DNA from: Pardosa pseudoannulata
Taxonomy: Eukaryota > Arthropoda > Arachnida > Araneae > Lycosidae
Assembly (NCBI GenBank): GCA_032207245.1
Contig: CM063499.1
Coordinates: 84,620,205-84,684,204 of the forward strand
Length of the DNA: 64,000 nucleotides
Direction of reading: 5' to 3'
Part shown: in pieces, positions 23,887-35,335 of the stretch
How positions within the stretch are numbered: the stretch's first letter is position 1
Layout: each line of letters opens with the position of its first letter
The notes under the pieces: generated by a model
The model's input: the letters and a program-made list of their open reading frames with translations, nothing else
The model's database searches: none
What the model was told of the DNA's origin: nothing
Program-made: the position numbers and the translations under genes

Positions 23887-24329
23887 GTAAAATAACCTGT
23901 AACAGCGGCCACCCGACCCCCTCTAAACAACCACCAAGTGGGATTGTCCTTTTCATTTTTTGGGAAATTCTACTCACTCTATGTTTTAATTTTGAACGAA
24001 AAAAACTCAAGGTCAGGTTTATGGTCGGATATAACACAAAGGAATAATTTGAGAAGTCCATTCCTGCAACCCCCCCCTAGAAAGGGGGGAAAGAAAGATT
24101 AAATCTGTTATCTCTTTTGTATTCTCCCTACACCCTTCAGATAGGGAATCCCTATTGCACCATCCATAGAAACTGAGATAGGAACTGGAAATCAAGCATT
24201 GAAGGTGTCCTAGGGCCTTTGTTTAGAATTCCAATTGGCAAAGTTAAGGAAAAATTGCACCTCTGTCAGCAAAAATGTCATTCACACCAGTTTCATTTCA
24301 TTAGTTGGTCAGTGATCTGAGTTGCAACG

Positions 24330-24515
24330 ATGTCGAAATGCGTTTTTCTAAATCTCGAGCAGAGCATTGAAGTTCTGCAGGAATATGAGAATGACAAATA
24401 GGTAAGAAAGTTAGCTGAATTATTTAACTGCAGAAGAACAGAAATCAACAAAATCATTAAAGAATTGATTATGAAGGAATACAAAGACTGCAGAACAAAC
24501 AGAAACAAATTGTAG
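24330..24515 (+). pseudogene. pogo transposase N-terminal HTH relic
   Basis: From ATG 24330 the frame has LEQSIEVLQEYENDK, an in-frame TAG, then VRKLAELFNCRRTEINKIIK. This matches the CENPB/pogo N-terminal helix-turn-helix (EQK.EVL.....VRKLAE.F.V...TI..IL). The stop and the absence of a DDE domain make it dead. Confidence 0.7.
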
Positions 24516-24740
24516 CCTTTTAAAAAATAAATGTAAAGAAGCATGAAATAAAGTACTATTTTCTCTTTAGATAAGTTTTAAATTTTATTTGCATAAGGAA
24601 TATATGTCAGACTTGTTTATATTACACATTATAGTAATTATCTTATAATAGTAAGCAAAACCCTTCAGAGTGGCCAACCCCTCTAAGTGGCCAAACATTC
24701 TCGGTATGGAGAGATGGTCACTCGGAGATGTTTCACCGTA

Positions 24741-25463
24741 TATTATCTCTGTAGCATATATTGAGAATGCTCTCCACTTACAGAATAAGAGATGGCCATC
24801 TTTATCTCTATGTATTACATAAGGAGCAAAGATATTTATAACATTTTCCTTAGTTTAGTGTCAATGATTTTGTTCTAGTTCATGTTGTTTAATAGAATCT
24901 TTTTTAGTTGAGTATGGTTATATTTCCTAGGCATTCCTGTACCAACGAGAAGCATAGATATGATTTTATCAGTTTCAGTGTGTTAGAAGAATGTTCCCAT
25001 TAAGCTGTTGTTACAAGCAGGTATAGAAAATTTCTCAGTGCAATTGCTAAATTTGTGTATATGTGTTCTTTAATTCTAGCTGAAGAAATCTTTCTAAAAC
25101 TTAGAATGAACTTTTTTTCTTAAAGTCTTTCAGTATTGAAATTTGAAACTTTGCAGTTGTGAAATTGCTGTGACTTTACGTGTATTTAAATTAGAAAAAT
25201 TTGGCTGAAGGACAATTTAGGTTGGGGATAGGAAGAAGGTAGGAGGTACTTTGAAAAATCTAAGTCAGAAAAAATTAAATGCCCTCTTTCTCTGTGTTCT
25301 GCACTTATCATTATTTTGATGGTTCTAATTTATCATCTTTTAACCCTAGACTTTAGCCAGAATTTTGAAAAATTATATTTCAACTTGGACTCATTACTAT
25401 TTGGGAGCAAATCATCTGTGTACAGATTCTGTTTGAGCATATATGTACATACATACATGTATA

Positions 25464-25466
<3 letters not shown>
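24741..25466. other. Unassigned AT-rich DNA
   Basis: No repeat ends or exons recognised; it leads into the (TA)n tract. Confidence 0.35.

Positions 25467-25516
<50 letters not shown>
25467..25516. repeat. (TA)n microsatellite
   Basis: About 25 TA units, with mixed TA/CA/GA imperfect repeats to 25600. Confidence 0.95.
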
Positions 25517-25529
<13 letters not shown>

Positions 25530-25603
25530 TATATAATATATAGATATACACATATATATATGTATATATAGATATTTACTTACATACATGTATATGTATA
25601 TAT

Positions 25604-25933
25604 CAAGGCCGTAGGCAGGGGGAGGGATTTAAGGGACTGGTCCCCCCCCTCCGAACTTTTGAAAGACCATTTTGTAGATAGACAATGTCCCACGTCTCTG
25701 TGTGTGTGTACTATCTGCCTAGCTGTCCATGAACATGTACAGTTATTCTCTTAGAAAAAAATCGCTCAGACCATAAAAGTGTTGTTGGCCCACTGACCGA
25801 AAATGCAGCACTGTGTTTCCGGCACTGTATTCCGGAAATACAGTGCTTTCGCTTTCATGAACTGAAGTATCATTCGCAAAGATTTCTTTCTCCCTTGGTC
25901 CCCCTCCGAAAATAATTTCTGGTTACGGCCCTG
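25604..25933. mobile_element. 330-bp hAT MITE in a TA tract
   Basis: Ends CAAGGCCGTAGGCAGGGGG and (inverted) CAGGGCCGTAACCAG; GTATATAT flanks both sides (25596-25603 and 25934-25941). The GTATATAT target equals that of the hAT copy at 9818, but the local TA repeat makes this weaker evidence. Confidence 0.75.
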
Positions 25934-25953
25934 GTATATATAAATATACATAC

Positions 25954-25955
<2 letters not shown>

Positions 25956-25993
<38 letters not shown>
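25956..25993. repeat. (TA)n microsatellite
   Basis: About 19 TA units flanked by ACAGGTATAT on both sides. Confidence 0.95.
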
Positions 25994-25995
<2 letters not shown>

Positions 25996-26880
25996 GTATA
26001 TTTACATATATTTTTACCTGTAACAAAAATTGAGGATATAAAAATTGAGGAAAAATAAAATTTAAAACAATTAATAACATTTAATATTTAATTAAATTAA
26101 GAAGAAAATAAAGTACAAGTTTTCAAAATTTAAAATTTTAAGTGTACGGATGAAATATTTTCTAAATAACAAAGATATTTAAAAAAAGAAAAAAACTTTA
26201 ATTTTAAGCAATAGATGACGCCACTATGAAAAATAGTTTTTTTTTTAGACTATGGCTTTCTGTTTGAAGATTTCTTTAAGGAGCATCTTTAATAGTGCTG
26301 CCATCTGTTAGGTGAATTCCGTACTGGACAAAAAAAATCTCAATTTATATTTTAATAACTGTAACCTTTTGCTCAAATTTTTATGTTTTTAAAATACGAA
26401 TGCAAAATTTGTTAAGAACATAAATAATATTTATGAATATTCTCAAATTGTACTTCACTATCTGGAAGTTTTAGAATTTTATGATTTCAAATTCAGAATT
26501 TTTTATAATTTGTATCAAAAAGAAATCCATTAAGAAGCTAAAAACATTTCGTGCTTTTTTTCTATGTTGTCCGAATTGTAAAAGTCCCTGTTTAAGGTGT
26601 TTGGCTCCTAAATATTTCCCAGCTTCTTTTGCTCCAAACCTTACAAATCCTCTCTTTTAAAAATTTTTTTAATTACCTTTTAATTTATTTTATTATTTAA
26701 CTAGTTACATGGTTTGTATTTATATAACGGAAGGACAGAAAAAATTATCACACGAAATTATTTTAAATATTAAGCGTTAGTAACTAGAGGGACACGAGAA
26801 TCTCAACTAAGTTGCGGAAATGAGTTATATAAGATGAGATGAGCTCAGCAGAAATAATTTTGGGTGTTCGCAAAGTCGCA
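25994..26880. other. Unassigned DNA
   Basis: AT-rich; GATGACGCCACTATG and GCTGCCATCTGTTAGG (26215-26320) hint at an old repeat, but no ends were found. Confidence 0.35.
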
Positions 26881-26881
26881 A

Positions 26882-27023
<142 letters not shown>

Positions 27024-27224
27024 AATAAAAGCTTATGATAACGTTCACATCATTTAATAATACTGTAGAATGTAGTAGCCGAGTAGATTGATGCAGACGT
27101 TCATTGACAAAAACATCTTTTATTTAGAACACCAGATAACACACAAAAAAAGTATTTGATGATATATTACATCGCGTTCTCAAAGGAAAATCTTTGAAAT
27201 CTGTGTGCCAGCTCATTTACTAAG

Positions 27225-27420
27225 TATGGGAAGGGGCGTGGTTCTAGGACTGATGTCATTCCGGTAACCAATCACTTCACTTTAATTGCTTCTAGTTTAT
27301 TCTAGAAGATGTAGTACGCGGGAAAAATGAATCAACGGGGCAGCGAATTCTAAATTTAAGGTGCCAGGAAATGAGCGTTCGCCGCCATTATTATGAAAAA
27401 TGTGTTTTAGAATTTGTTAA
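27225..27420. promoter_or_regulatory. Candidate promoter or enhancer
   Basis: Within AT-rich DNA this patch has GGGGCGTGG (GC box, 27234), TGATGTCATTCC, GTAACCAATCAC (CCAAT box, 27265) and a GCCGCCATTATTATG (YY1-like, 27381). No transcript or exon could be tied to it. The clustering is seen; the role is inference. Confidence 0.3.
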
Positions 27421-28210
27421 TAGGGAATGTAGATTTTTCAATGGAAAACAGAAAACATTTTAAGCTAGGATTTTACTTTAATAGAATTTTATTATTACAA
27501 ATATATTCTCTCTCTCTCACTAACGCACACACACACATACAGCGCAAACTCTCAAATTATGACAATTCTGGCTTTAGTTTCAAACGGAAGGACAGTTTAT
27601 TGTTTCTCTATTGGCTGTTGTACACGTGAAAATGAATGCGAAGGGCATTATAGTAGTTCGTGACGTTGCGACAAATTGCCTTATAGATAGACAGATGGAT
27701 ATTTGCTTGTAAAGTACGATAAAAGATTTACAGATTTGATAAATCAGCGATTAGATTGTATCGATATTACATGAAGTCGAAAAATCAGGAAAACGATGTT
27801 TGTATATCGGGATGTGAATTTCAGGAACGCTGTATTGCGTATACTTTATTGCATTTAGGATATCGGAAATAAAATTTCACATCGAAGATTGGCTTAGAAA
27901 TATCGGAGATTTTCCGCATCATAACATATCACCAAACAGAATATTTGGAAATCGGTGCCCCGATATAACAAGTTATATCGATGCATCGTCTTGTCCTAAA
28001 ACGTATATATATTATATGTTACCGTTAGACGGAATATGCCTATAATTTGTCAGGGTATTGTCAAAAACAATAAGTATAAATGTTTTATTATTATTATTAT
28101 TATTATTTTAATTTCGAATTCAGTTTCATATAGTAATTTGACTTTATTTAGTTTGGAATATCCAGCAAACGTATTTTTCTTTTCTTTTCCGTTTGAGTCC
28201 TACAGCGTTA
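27421..28210. other. Unassigned, compositionally mixed DNA
   Basis: More balanced and CpG-containing than its surroundings up to about 28020, with ATCGATATTAC and CGATATAACA-type motifs, then a (TTA)n run near 28086. It may be unique sequence or an old element; no frame is convincing. Confidence 0.35.
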
Positions 28211-28212
28211 TA

Positions 28213-29064
28213 CGAATATTACTCTGAAATTTTTGAGAAACGCGCAGACGAGAATTCACAAAATAAAAATAACGGTTTAATTTTAAAATACAAAGTATTT
28301 TAACACAGCAGACGATTTTTTACTGACTTACTTCAACTTGTTTAGCACAGAATAAATTTTAAACAGTAGAAAAAAATGGAGTTGACGCTAGAACATTTTC
28401 GCGCTATGATTTTCTACAATTTTAAAACAGGATTGAATCAAGAAGAATGCTTTCAACGGTTGCAATTATCATTTGGTGATAAATCTCCAGCTCGTGCTAC
28501 AGTATTCAGATTCCCACGCCGACAATGGTGAAAAGATAACAAGCACTGAAAAAAGTGATGTAAGCCGTTTTCTTCAGAAGTACGGGATTAGTCAAAACCA
28601 TCAAGTTGGAAGGATAAAAAACAGTAACCGCAAACTGGTGTACCACTAAATGTCTTCCATAAATTCTACAAAAAGTGAATGTTAGGGGACTGATGGTTCA
28701 CCATGACAATGCATCTTCACATACAGCCGGATTAACAGTTGAGTTTCTTAAACAAAAACAAATGAAAGTGATAGAACATCCGCGGTATTCACCTGATCTA
28801 GCTATGCGTGACTTTTGGTTATTCTTTATTCTAAAAAAGAACTTACGTAGACGTCGTTTTCATTCAGAAGAAGAGATTGATGTGGCTATAAATGCATTTT
28901 TTCATCTATTCCAAGAAATGAATGGCTTGAGGCATTTAATCTGTGCAAAATTCGTCTACAAAAGTGCCTTGATGCTGGAGGAGACTGCTTTGAACACACC
29001 TAAAATTTTGTAAGTATAACTTTAAAAACCGAGTTGCATCTCAAAATTTTCAGAGTGACCCTCG
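28213..29064 (+). mobile_element. mariner-type element with internal deletion
   Basis: Left terminus (after TA 28211-28212) CGAATATTACTCTGAAATTT; right inverted (before TA 29065-29066) CGAGGGTCACTCTGAAAATT. At 852 bp it is shorter than the usual 1.3 kb. Both ends of a transposase frame remain. Confidence 0.9.
28376..29013 (+). pseudogene. mariner transposase, middle deleted
   Basis: ATG 28376 opens an N-terminal HTH region (LEHFRAMIFYNFKTGLNQ), which stops at 28529-28531. The frame resumes by about 28675 with VHHDNASSHTA and YSPDLAMRDFW. Exactly 34 residues separate the Asp of HDNA from the Asp of RDFW, the D34D spacing of true mariners. The first catalytic Asp and most of the core are missing (only about 145 bp between the halves), so it cannot encode an active enzyme. 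Confidence 0.88.
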
Positions 29065-29066
29065 TA

Positions 29067-29557
29067 TTGAGTTAAGAATCCAATCAAAAGGAGAGATGTT
29101 ATAACCCAGATAGCAATATACGGTTTTCACAACCTTGATAAAACCTTATCAGTGATAAGGTAACCTTTTCACAAAGTTGTTGGTGACAAGGGTATAACCT
29201 TATAAAAATAACCTTACGTAAACCTCTGTTGCAACTTTCTTAATTTACAAAAACTGCAAAGGTTAAATCAAGCTTTTCTGTACAACCGTTTTACAAGGTA
29301 GCATGAAAAGGGTGAGACATCCTTAAAAAAAAGGTTTAAGTTTTTCATTGCATTGTTTTAAGAGGGTTGGTGCAATCTTTTAGTTTTACAGTTTATTTTT
29401 TAGCTCTTTTTATTATCATCTTCACAGTTAGATTAGTGAAAATATACTACATTTTCTATTACTATAAAGTTCTACTTATTTTTAACATTTTCATGTTGTT
29501 ATTGTTGTTTTTGATACCCATAGGCTTGGCCTGCCACCCCTAGAGGCATTCACAATT

Positions 29558-29562
<5 letters not shown>
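29067..29562. other. Unassigned DNA
   Basis: 29110-29350 is rich in AACCTT/AAGGTT motifs, including CCTTATCAGTGATAAGG near 29145; it may be an old element. No coding frame. Confidence 0.35.
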
Positions 29563-29641
<79 letters not shown>

Positions 29642-29665
29642 GTGTGTGTGTGTGTGTGTGTGTGT
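29563..29665. repeat. (TA)n then (TG)n microsatellite
   Basis: About 36 TA units to 29635, then TG units at 29643-29665. Confidence 0.95.
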
Positions 29666-29698
29666 AAATCCAGTTATTTCCTCTGGTCTTAATAATTA

Positions 29699-30194
29699 TG
29701 TAGCCCTTATTGTTTTTAGTTACCCGGGCTACTGAGCAAGCCTAATCAGCTAGCAGTAATAACGAACGATGCAGTCAGACCACATTGAAGAGACGCACAA
29801 GTTTAATTAAAACTTTATTTTAGAGCTGCTAAAACGGACATATTTACCAGTCAACGACAGACAAGAGAAAACCGCAAAAATTCACTCTGCTCGAACAGAG
29901 GTGCACCCGAGAGTGAAGACAGAAAGAATTTTCCCACTTACTCAGCGAATTTAAGTGTAAGATCAGGAAAAGCGCGGAGCCATTTGCCGACGACAGCTGG
30001 GAAACGTGTTGAATAGACAGAAAATTGACATCTATAGGATAGAAAGCTTTGGGAAATCTATCAAAAGAATTTTAAGTCAAGAACGTTCCTTTGATTAAGA
30101 CATTTAGAGGCTGGGAAAAAGATTTTAAGGAATTAGAATGGGAGAGAGGAGGTTTTTAACGAAATATTAAAGTGAAATAATTTTGATATATTAC

Positions 30195-30195
<1 letters not shown>
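29699..30195 (-). mobile_element. Candidate solo LTR or TG...CA repeat
   Basis: A CpG-richer block between two TA tracts, bounded by TGTAGCCC and ATATATTACA. On the - strand AAAATAAAGTTTTAATT could be a polyadenylation signal. The 5-bp flanks do not match and there is no second copy, so this is weak. Confidence 0.3.

Positions 30196-30207
<12 letters not shown>

Positions 30208-30271
<64 letters not shown>
30208..30271. repeat. (TA)n microsatellite
   Basis: About 32 TA units after CATACATACATA. Confidence 0.95.
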
Positions 30272-30275
<4 letters not shown>

Positions 30276-30485
30276 ATGTATGTTATATATTTAGCTATCT
30301 TTTTTTTTTCTCATTTGGCATCTTACATGGAACATTTTATCCTTTTTATATATCTCTGGTTAATATAATTTAAACACAATGCATACATATATGTATGTAT
30401 GTGTATAATGATATTTTTATCCTAAAAATTAATCAGCGTAATTATGTCTAGCTTGATCGTTTGCTCGCATAATGTCCGTAAGTTG

Positions 30486-30543
30486 GTGTCAAAGTGAAGT
30501 CACAACGAACGTTCGATTCGCAACGTCCAGAGTAAGGGACTAA
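30486..30543. mobile_element. Half copy of the Harbinger-like MITE
   Basis: GTCACAACGAACGTTCG and CAGAGTAAGG then TAA match the right arm of the intact element at 35858-36127. The other arm is missing. It ends about 10 bp before the left edge of the inverted duplication. Confidence 0.7.
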
Positions 30544-30552
30544 GTATTCCCC

Positions 30553-31017
30553 CTAGAGATGTAAAAACCCGGAATTTTGAAGAGGTGTGAATAAACCCGG
30601 GAATTTTTAATAAACCCTTTTGAACTTGTGAAGAAATCATTTTAACAATGTTTACACACACACACACAACACACACCACACACACATATATATATATAAT
30701 ATTATATATATTCAAGAAATAATACAATGAGCATATTCAATGATTTATAGTAGTACTTACGTAATAATTACCCTGTTAGTCTTATCAACACATAACTGGT
30801 TGCTTCATTTTAATTGCTAATATAATAATTATATACATTATTTTTTTATCATTATTTATATGTAAGTTGCTTTATATTAAACTTTTCCCTCCTTTATAAT
30901 ATAAAAATAAATATCTTTAAATTGAAAATAACAGTTTATTATTTTTTTAATGCATATATCATTTAAAGGTGTCATCAAATACACTGTTGCATTTTGTGTC
31001 CAATTCCTAACACACAC

Positions 31018-31072
<55 letters not shown>

Positions 31073-31135
31073 ATAAATATAATATATATATGTTATATAT
31101 ATAATTATATACATTATAATAAATATATGTTTGTG

Positions 31136-31186
<51 letters not shown>

Positions 31187-31591
31187 GAGAAAGAGAGAGA
31201 GATGTTATCCAAGAAAAATAATGATTTATAAGTTTGTGACACTACAGATTATTGCCTAATATTTATGCAATAATAAATATTGGATATTTCTCAAAGGAAA
31301 AATATACTCATACTTTCATGCTAAACATGATACCTTACCAAATAGAGTTAGTTAATCACAATTATTCAATTTTTTTTCATAGCATTTAATATTTAAATTT
31401 TGTGAAAATATCAACTTCTGAGATCTACAACAAAGACAGAAAAAATGGTGATTCTCATTGTGTCATAGTAATTCGCGAATTCAAAATACTTCAAAATTCT
31501 CATGTTTTGGAAATTTTCAAAATTCCCTTCCCAAAAAACCTGTTTTTTTCCCGTGTTTATACCGGGTTTTTTCCACTGCTCACAACTCTAG
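30553..31591 (+). repeat. Left outer segment of the giant inverted duplication
   Basis: Starts CTAGAGATGTAAAAACCCGG and ends CCACTGCTCACAACTCTAG. The same 1.0-kb sequence occurs inverted at 43628-44615. Both copies carry (CA)/(TA) microsatellites and AACCCGG-type subterminal blocks. On its own it looks like a TIR transposon (hAT-like, flanks match at only 6 of 8). TA tracts lie at about 31020-31063 and 31140-31183. Confidence 0.85.
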
Positions 31592-33359
31592 TGTCCCCCT
31601 CACAGTGCGTGTGGCAAATTAAGGCTGTATTGCTTAATTAGCGATTAGAGATAATCGGAGATTAAGCGCTTTGCAATTGAACTTAGTAGAGAGTTAATAT
31701 CTGTGAGACAACATTGCCTTTACGATTACCTCTAATTCACTATAATTAATTAGTTATAACAGTAAGACAAGGCCTTTGTTCTATTTTTTGTAACATGAAA
31801 ATGGTTTTATAAAGTGGTTTATACTTTTGTTAATTTTGGTTATCTCTAAATTTTGTTGAAAAGAAGACTGTACTTGTGTGCATGTTTGAAACAACTAATT
31901 TGTTGCCACACCTCTCGACTTTTGAGACCCGTTCTCAACCTTGCAGGAATGAAATGAAAATGGTACAGAAAAGTGTGGCAGTAATAGTTTTAAATAGATT
32001 TTAAAAGTTGTAAGATTCAATTTGACGTTTTATTATCTAAAGATAATGCGGTTTGTTGATAGGGTGTTTGCGGCCTCATGTTTTTTTTTTTTGTTTTTGT
32101 TTTTTTTCCCTGCTCTTATCACTTCTTCGAGTGTCATTCAGAACTACGGGGTTCTCTTAAGTGGATATACGAGGTTTCTAATATGGCCGTCTATCAAACT
32201 GGCATCTAAGGTAAATACACACTAATTATTTTTTAAAAGCTGGTAAATTCTTGCACTGTTACCCCTGGTTTAAGAAACCTTAAGAATGTGAAATAGTTTA
32301 AATTGGTTCCTATTATAAACGATGAAAAATTGAGAACTGTATCTTCAGTTTTTATAAATTTATGTATGTAATTTAATTTATATGGACCTATTTTTTAAGT
32401 CTTTAGCACTATAAATGGCTTTTATTTTCATGTTTGTTTTCCTTCAGATTTCATTCATTCACTATTCTCAAGTTATTCTATATATGTAATGGTGAAGATA
32501 CAAGTGTTAAGTTTTGTATGGCGCTTTTTATAATAAATAGGTTAACACTATTAATAAACAGGAAGTTGCTTTATTATGTTATATACACGGATATAAAGAG
32601 AAAAAACTGTCAAAATGCTTGTTTTCATTGTATTAGTATTTTTTATAAAATATAAATCTAGATATCTAAAAATTCATTTACAGACTTATGTAGGGAATTT
32701 ACAGAATATATTAAAAAAAACTTGTGACAGTAAACATTTTCTTGAACTGCTTCAAATAGGAACCTAAAATACAAAAGGATTCCAATATTTACTGTAATAC
32801 TTCGAATAATTTTTTGAAAGAGCCCTGCACTTAAAACTAAACGGGTGTGGTGTGCATAAAATTTTATTCTCGACAGCATGTCCATTATTTTTTTACAAGC
32901 TAGTTTCCTGAACAATTCGTAATTGTTAAACGAGTGTCTATAAATGAAATATTCGTATTTTTTTCCTGGCTTTACAATATGCCACGCTAATTCGAAAAAA
33001 CTTTATTTAATGAACTCAATTTACTGAAAACACTAAAACCATTATATGTAAGTATGCAATGTTGTCAATGTGGCATCAGGAACAATAATTTATTGTATAT
33101 TTATCTTTTTAATGCAAGTAATAAAAATTTAATGTGTGAATTTTTTAACATTTTTATTTTCTTCATAAGTGATTTCCTTAAATCTGTTCAAGGGATTGGA
33201 AAAACTGGATGTTCATCAAATTCATTTTTCCCTTAATAAAAACTTAGTATTAAAATGTTCTGTATGTCTTGGAAGCTTTTATAAATATCTCCAGCTATGC
33301 ATAAAGATTCTAGTTTCATATTAATAGTCATTTCGTGTTTATACGACTATGCATTTTAG

Positions 33360-33710
33360 CTGGTTTTGGTTTGGTTTGGAGCGCTACGGTCTACTGTTTT
33401 GCACGCCAGGGCTAATGAGACCGGTAAACTACAGCTTAAAGCAGATTCCGAACGGCTACAAACATCCATACCAGCAGCAGGATTCGAACCCGCGAACTCC
33501 GGTTCCGAAGAGTTAGGGTGCTGGCCTTCGGTACCAGAGTTTGTGGGTTCGAATCTCACAGGGGCACGGATGTTCGTAGCCGTTCAGAATCGGCTTTAAG
33601 CTGTAGGTCCCGGTCTCATTAGCCCTCGTGTTGCCAAAAGTAGACCGTAGCGCTCCAAGCTAAACCAAACCCGGTTCCGAAGAGCAGTGCTCTACCATTC
33701 GTCAATCGTT
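33360..33710. mobile_element. SINE-A interrupted by a second SINE-A in opposite orientation
   Basis: A - strand SINE-A occupies 33360-33498 and resumes from 33685. It is split by a + strand SINE-A at 33513-33670 with exact 14-bp duplication CCGGTTCCGAAGAG (33499-33512 and 33671-33684). Both B boxes (GATTCGAACCC, GGTTCGAATCTC) are intact. The right arm of the palindrome lacks this block, so it inserted after the duplication. Confidence 0.9.
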
Positions 33711-34167
33711 CGGCGCATTTTAGCTGTATTATAAGGTTAATATTTGTATTGTGAAGGTAAGTCTACGTTAATAAGTTTTCATTTTGAATTTATAGGGATA
33801 TAATTACTGTTAACAAGGCTTTCTATTTTGTTATTATTAACAAATTCTAGACTTGCTATGTTAACAGAAATGTTAATAAACGATCTGAATGAATCATCGT
33901 GAATTTTAGCCATTTTTTTAATGATCATTAATCTGTAAAACAGTGGCTACTCAAAATTTAAGCAGCATTCCAGATTTTATTCTCAGCAAGGAGCCAAAAA
34001 TGAACGTTTCAAAATTTTTAAGGTAAAAAAAGCACTTTAAAACTACGATCTAACAGATTTAGCGACACTTGCTACTTAAAGGCACAGATGACAACTGGAA
34101 AGTGTTCATCATATTTATCTTCATAAAATTTGGTAATAAATAACGAATTGCACATTTAAAAAAAAAT

Positions 34168-34232
34168 TTCGATAGCGTGTCCTCCGCCTTTGACTCGTTT
34201 TCCTGAGGTTCATGGTTCTATCCCAGGCACCG
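34168..34232 (+). repeat. Degenerate tRNA-like fragment
   Basis: GTTCATGGTTCTATCCC resembles a B box after a possible A-box region. No paired stems were found, so it is a decayed SINE head rather than a tRNA gene. Another such piece lies at 35183-35230 (GTGGTTAGCATACAG, GGGTTCGATTTCC). Confidence 0.3.
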
Positions 34233-34756
34233 ACATCGACTTTTCTAAATTTTGTTAAAAAGATGCTTTTAGGTTTATAAGCCTAATTTTTTTGTGTTTT
34301 GCTGTTTTTAGTGAAGTACCGTTTTCTTTGCTTTTTTGCTATTTTTCTCAATTTATATTTTTTCCAATATTTTGGGTTTCGTATCATTCCGCTACTTTGC
34401 TCTCGCTTATTTTGTACTTTGCGTAATGTTCTGTCTTGTTTAATGTTCTACAAAAATTGAAAAATGCTAAATAAAATTTTGTAAAATGCAAAAGTATCTT
34501 TTTGTTAGTGTCCTCACTTTTTGCTTATTTTTAATATTTTTTTGTACCAAGTTGCATTTGTTATAGTTCCTAATAATAAAAATTAAGTTTTAAAATGTTC
34601 TGCATATTCTAAATGTGTATTCATTTAGATATTTGATGATATTTGCCAGTTTCATGTTTAGGGGAAATAACACTTTTTTTTTCTTTTATAATTGAGCTAT
34701 TGCAACATTTATTTTGATGTTTCTGAAAACATTTCGCGTTCTTATTTTACCAAATG

Positions 34757-34808
34757 GAGATTTATTAGCATATGTGTCTACTTCAAATGCACATATCTAA
34801 TAAATCTC
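34757..34808 (+). repeat. Hairpin, 19-20 bp stem, 13-nt loop, miRNA-precursor-like
   Basis: GAGATTTATTAGCATATGTG pairs with CACATATCTAATAAATCTC with a single bulge; the loop is TCTACTTCAAATG. A matching hairpin lies in the right arm at 38150-38099 (-). About 45 bp downstream is a strong donor-like CAAAAGGTAAGTAT. The fold is seen; expression is unknown. A small MITE is an alternative. Confidence 0.75.
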
Positions 34809-35335
34809 TTTTCGGTTGGATTCTTTCGGAATTGTTCTATATTTCAAAAGGTAAGTATTAGATATTTGAATACTGATTTTTTCACTAACATTTGATTGTT
34901 TGTATATACGCCTTATTACAGCTATTTCGATCGATCGAGTAAGGATCGACCATTTTTCGAATAGAGTACCTAACTCCGGTATCTGTGGACTTCATGACGT
35001 ATGAAGTCGACGTAACGTTCCTGTCGACCGCAATAAAGTATCACCGTTGAGCTAATATTTATATATTAACGATTTTGAAAATTCCTACAGTTGTCCCAAT
35101 ATAACAGTATGAATCGAATTTATAAGGTCCAGAAATGAGTGTAAGAATGTTTTCCTTGCTAGGATACTTATTTTATACTTTCAACCCCTCAGTGGTTAGC
35201 ATACAGTGTTTGGGTTCGATTTCCGAGTAAGGCTTGGATGTAATTTTACTTTCCCTCACAGGAAATACAGTTGGCCGCTGCCATTTTAAAACGGTCAACA
35301 AAATCTAACAAACAACATAATATTTTTGTAACACC

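Larger units (their letters stand above)
23612..24738 (+). mobile_element. pogo/Tigger-like element, decayed, with SINE insertion
   Basis: Left end (with TA) TACAGTGAAACTTCTCCG; right end inverted TACGGTGAAACATCTCCG. TA at 23610-23611 and 24739-24740 fits the pogo target duplication. Internally GTGGCCAA / GCGGCCACCC subterminal blocks recur. It carries an interrupted CENPB-type helix-turn-helix frame and a SINE-A insert. Confidence 0.85.
31597..34905 (+). repeat. Left inner arm of the giant inverted duplication
   Basis: Matches 41000-37990 inverted, collinearly. Anchors, left arm versus inverted right arm: GATTAGAGATAATC / GATTAGAAATAACC; CAAGTGTTAAGTTTTG / CAAGCGTTAAATTTTG; GATTCCAATATTTACTG / AATTCCAATATTTACTG; TTTTAGCCATTTT and CATTAATCT in both; AAACTACGATCTAA / AAACTGCGATCTAA; the hairpin at 34757. 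Arms are diverged, perhaps a quarter to a third of positions. Small frames here (32022-32225, 33054-33236) have no protein signature. Confidence 0.8.

Noticed and set aside
23580..24047. 155-residue frame
   Set aside because: Runs through a pogo terminus and an inverted SINE; composite of repeats.
25316..25589. Tyr-Ile repeat proteins over TA tracts (also 26839, 43924)
   Set aside because: Translations of (TA)n microsatellites.
32022..32225. First coding exon ending at a GTAAAT donor
   Set aside because: Phe-rich frame from T runs; the sequence belongs to the repeated palindrome arm.
33356..33599. Frames of 67 and 77 residues on both strands
   Set aside because: Translations of two nested SINE-A copies.
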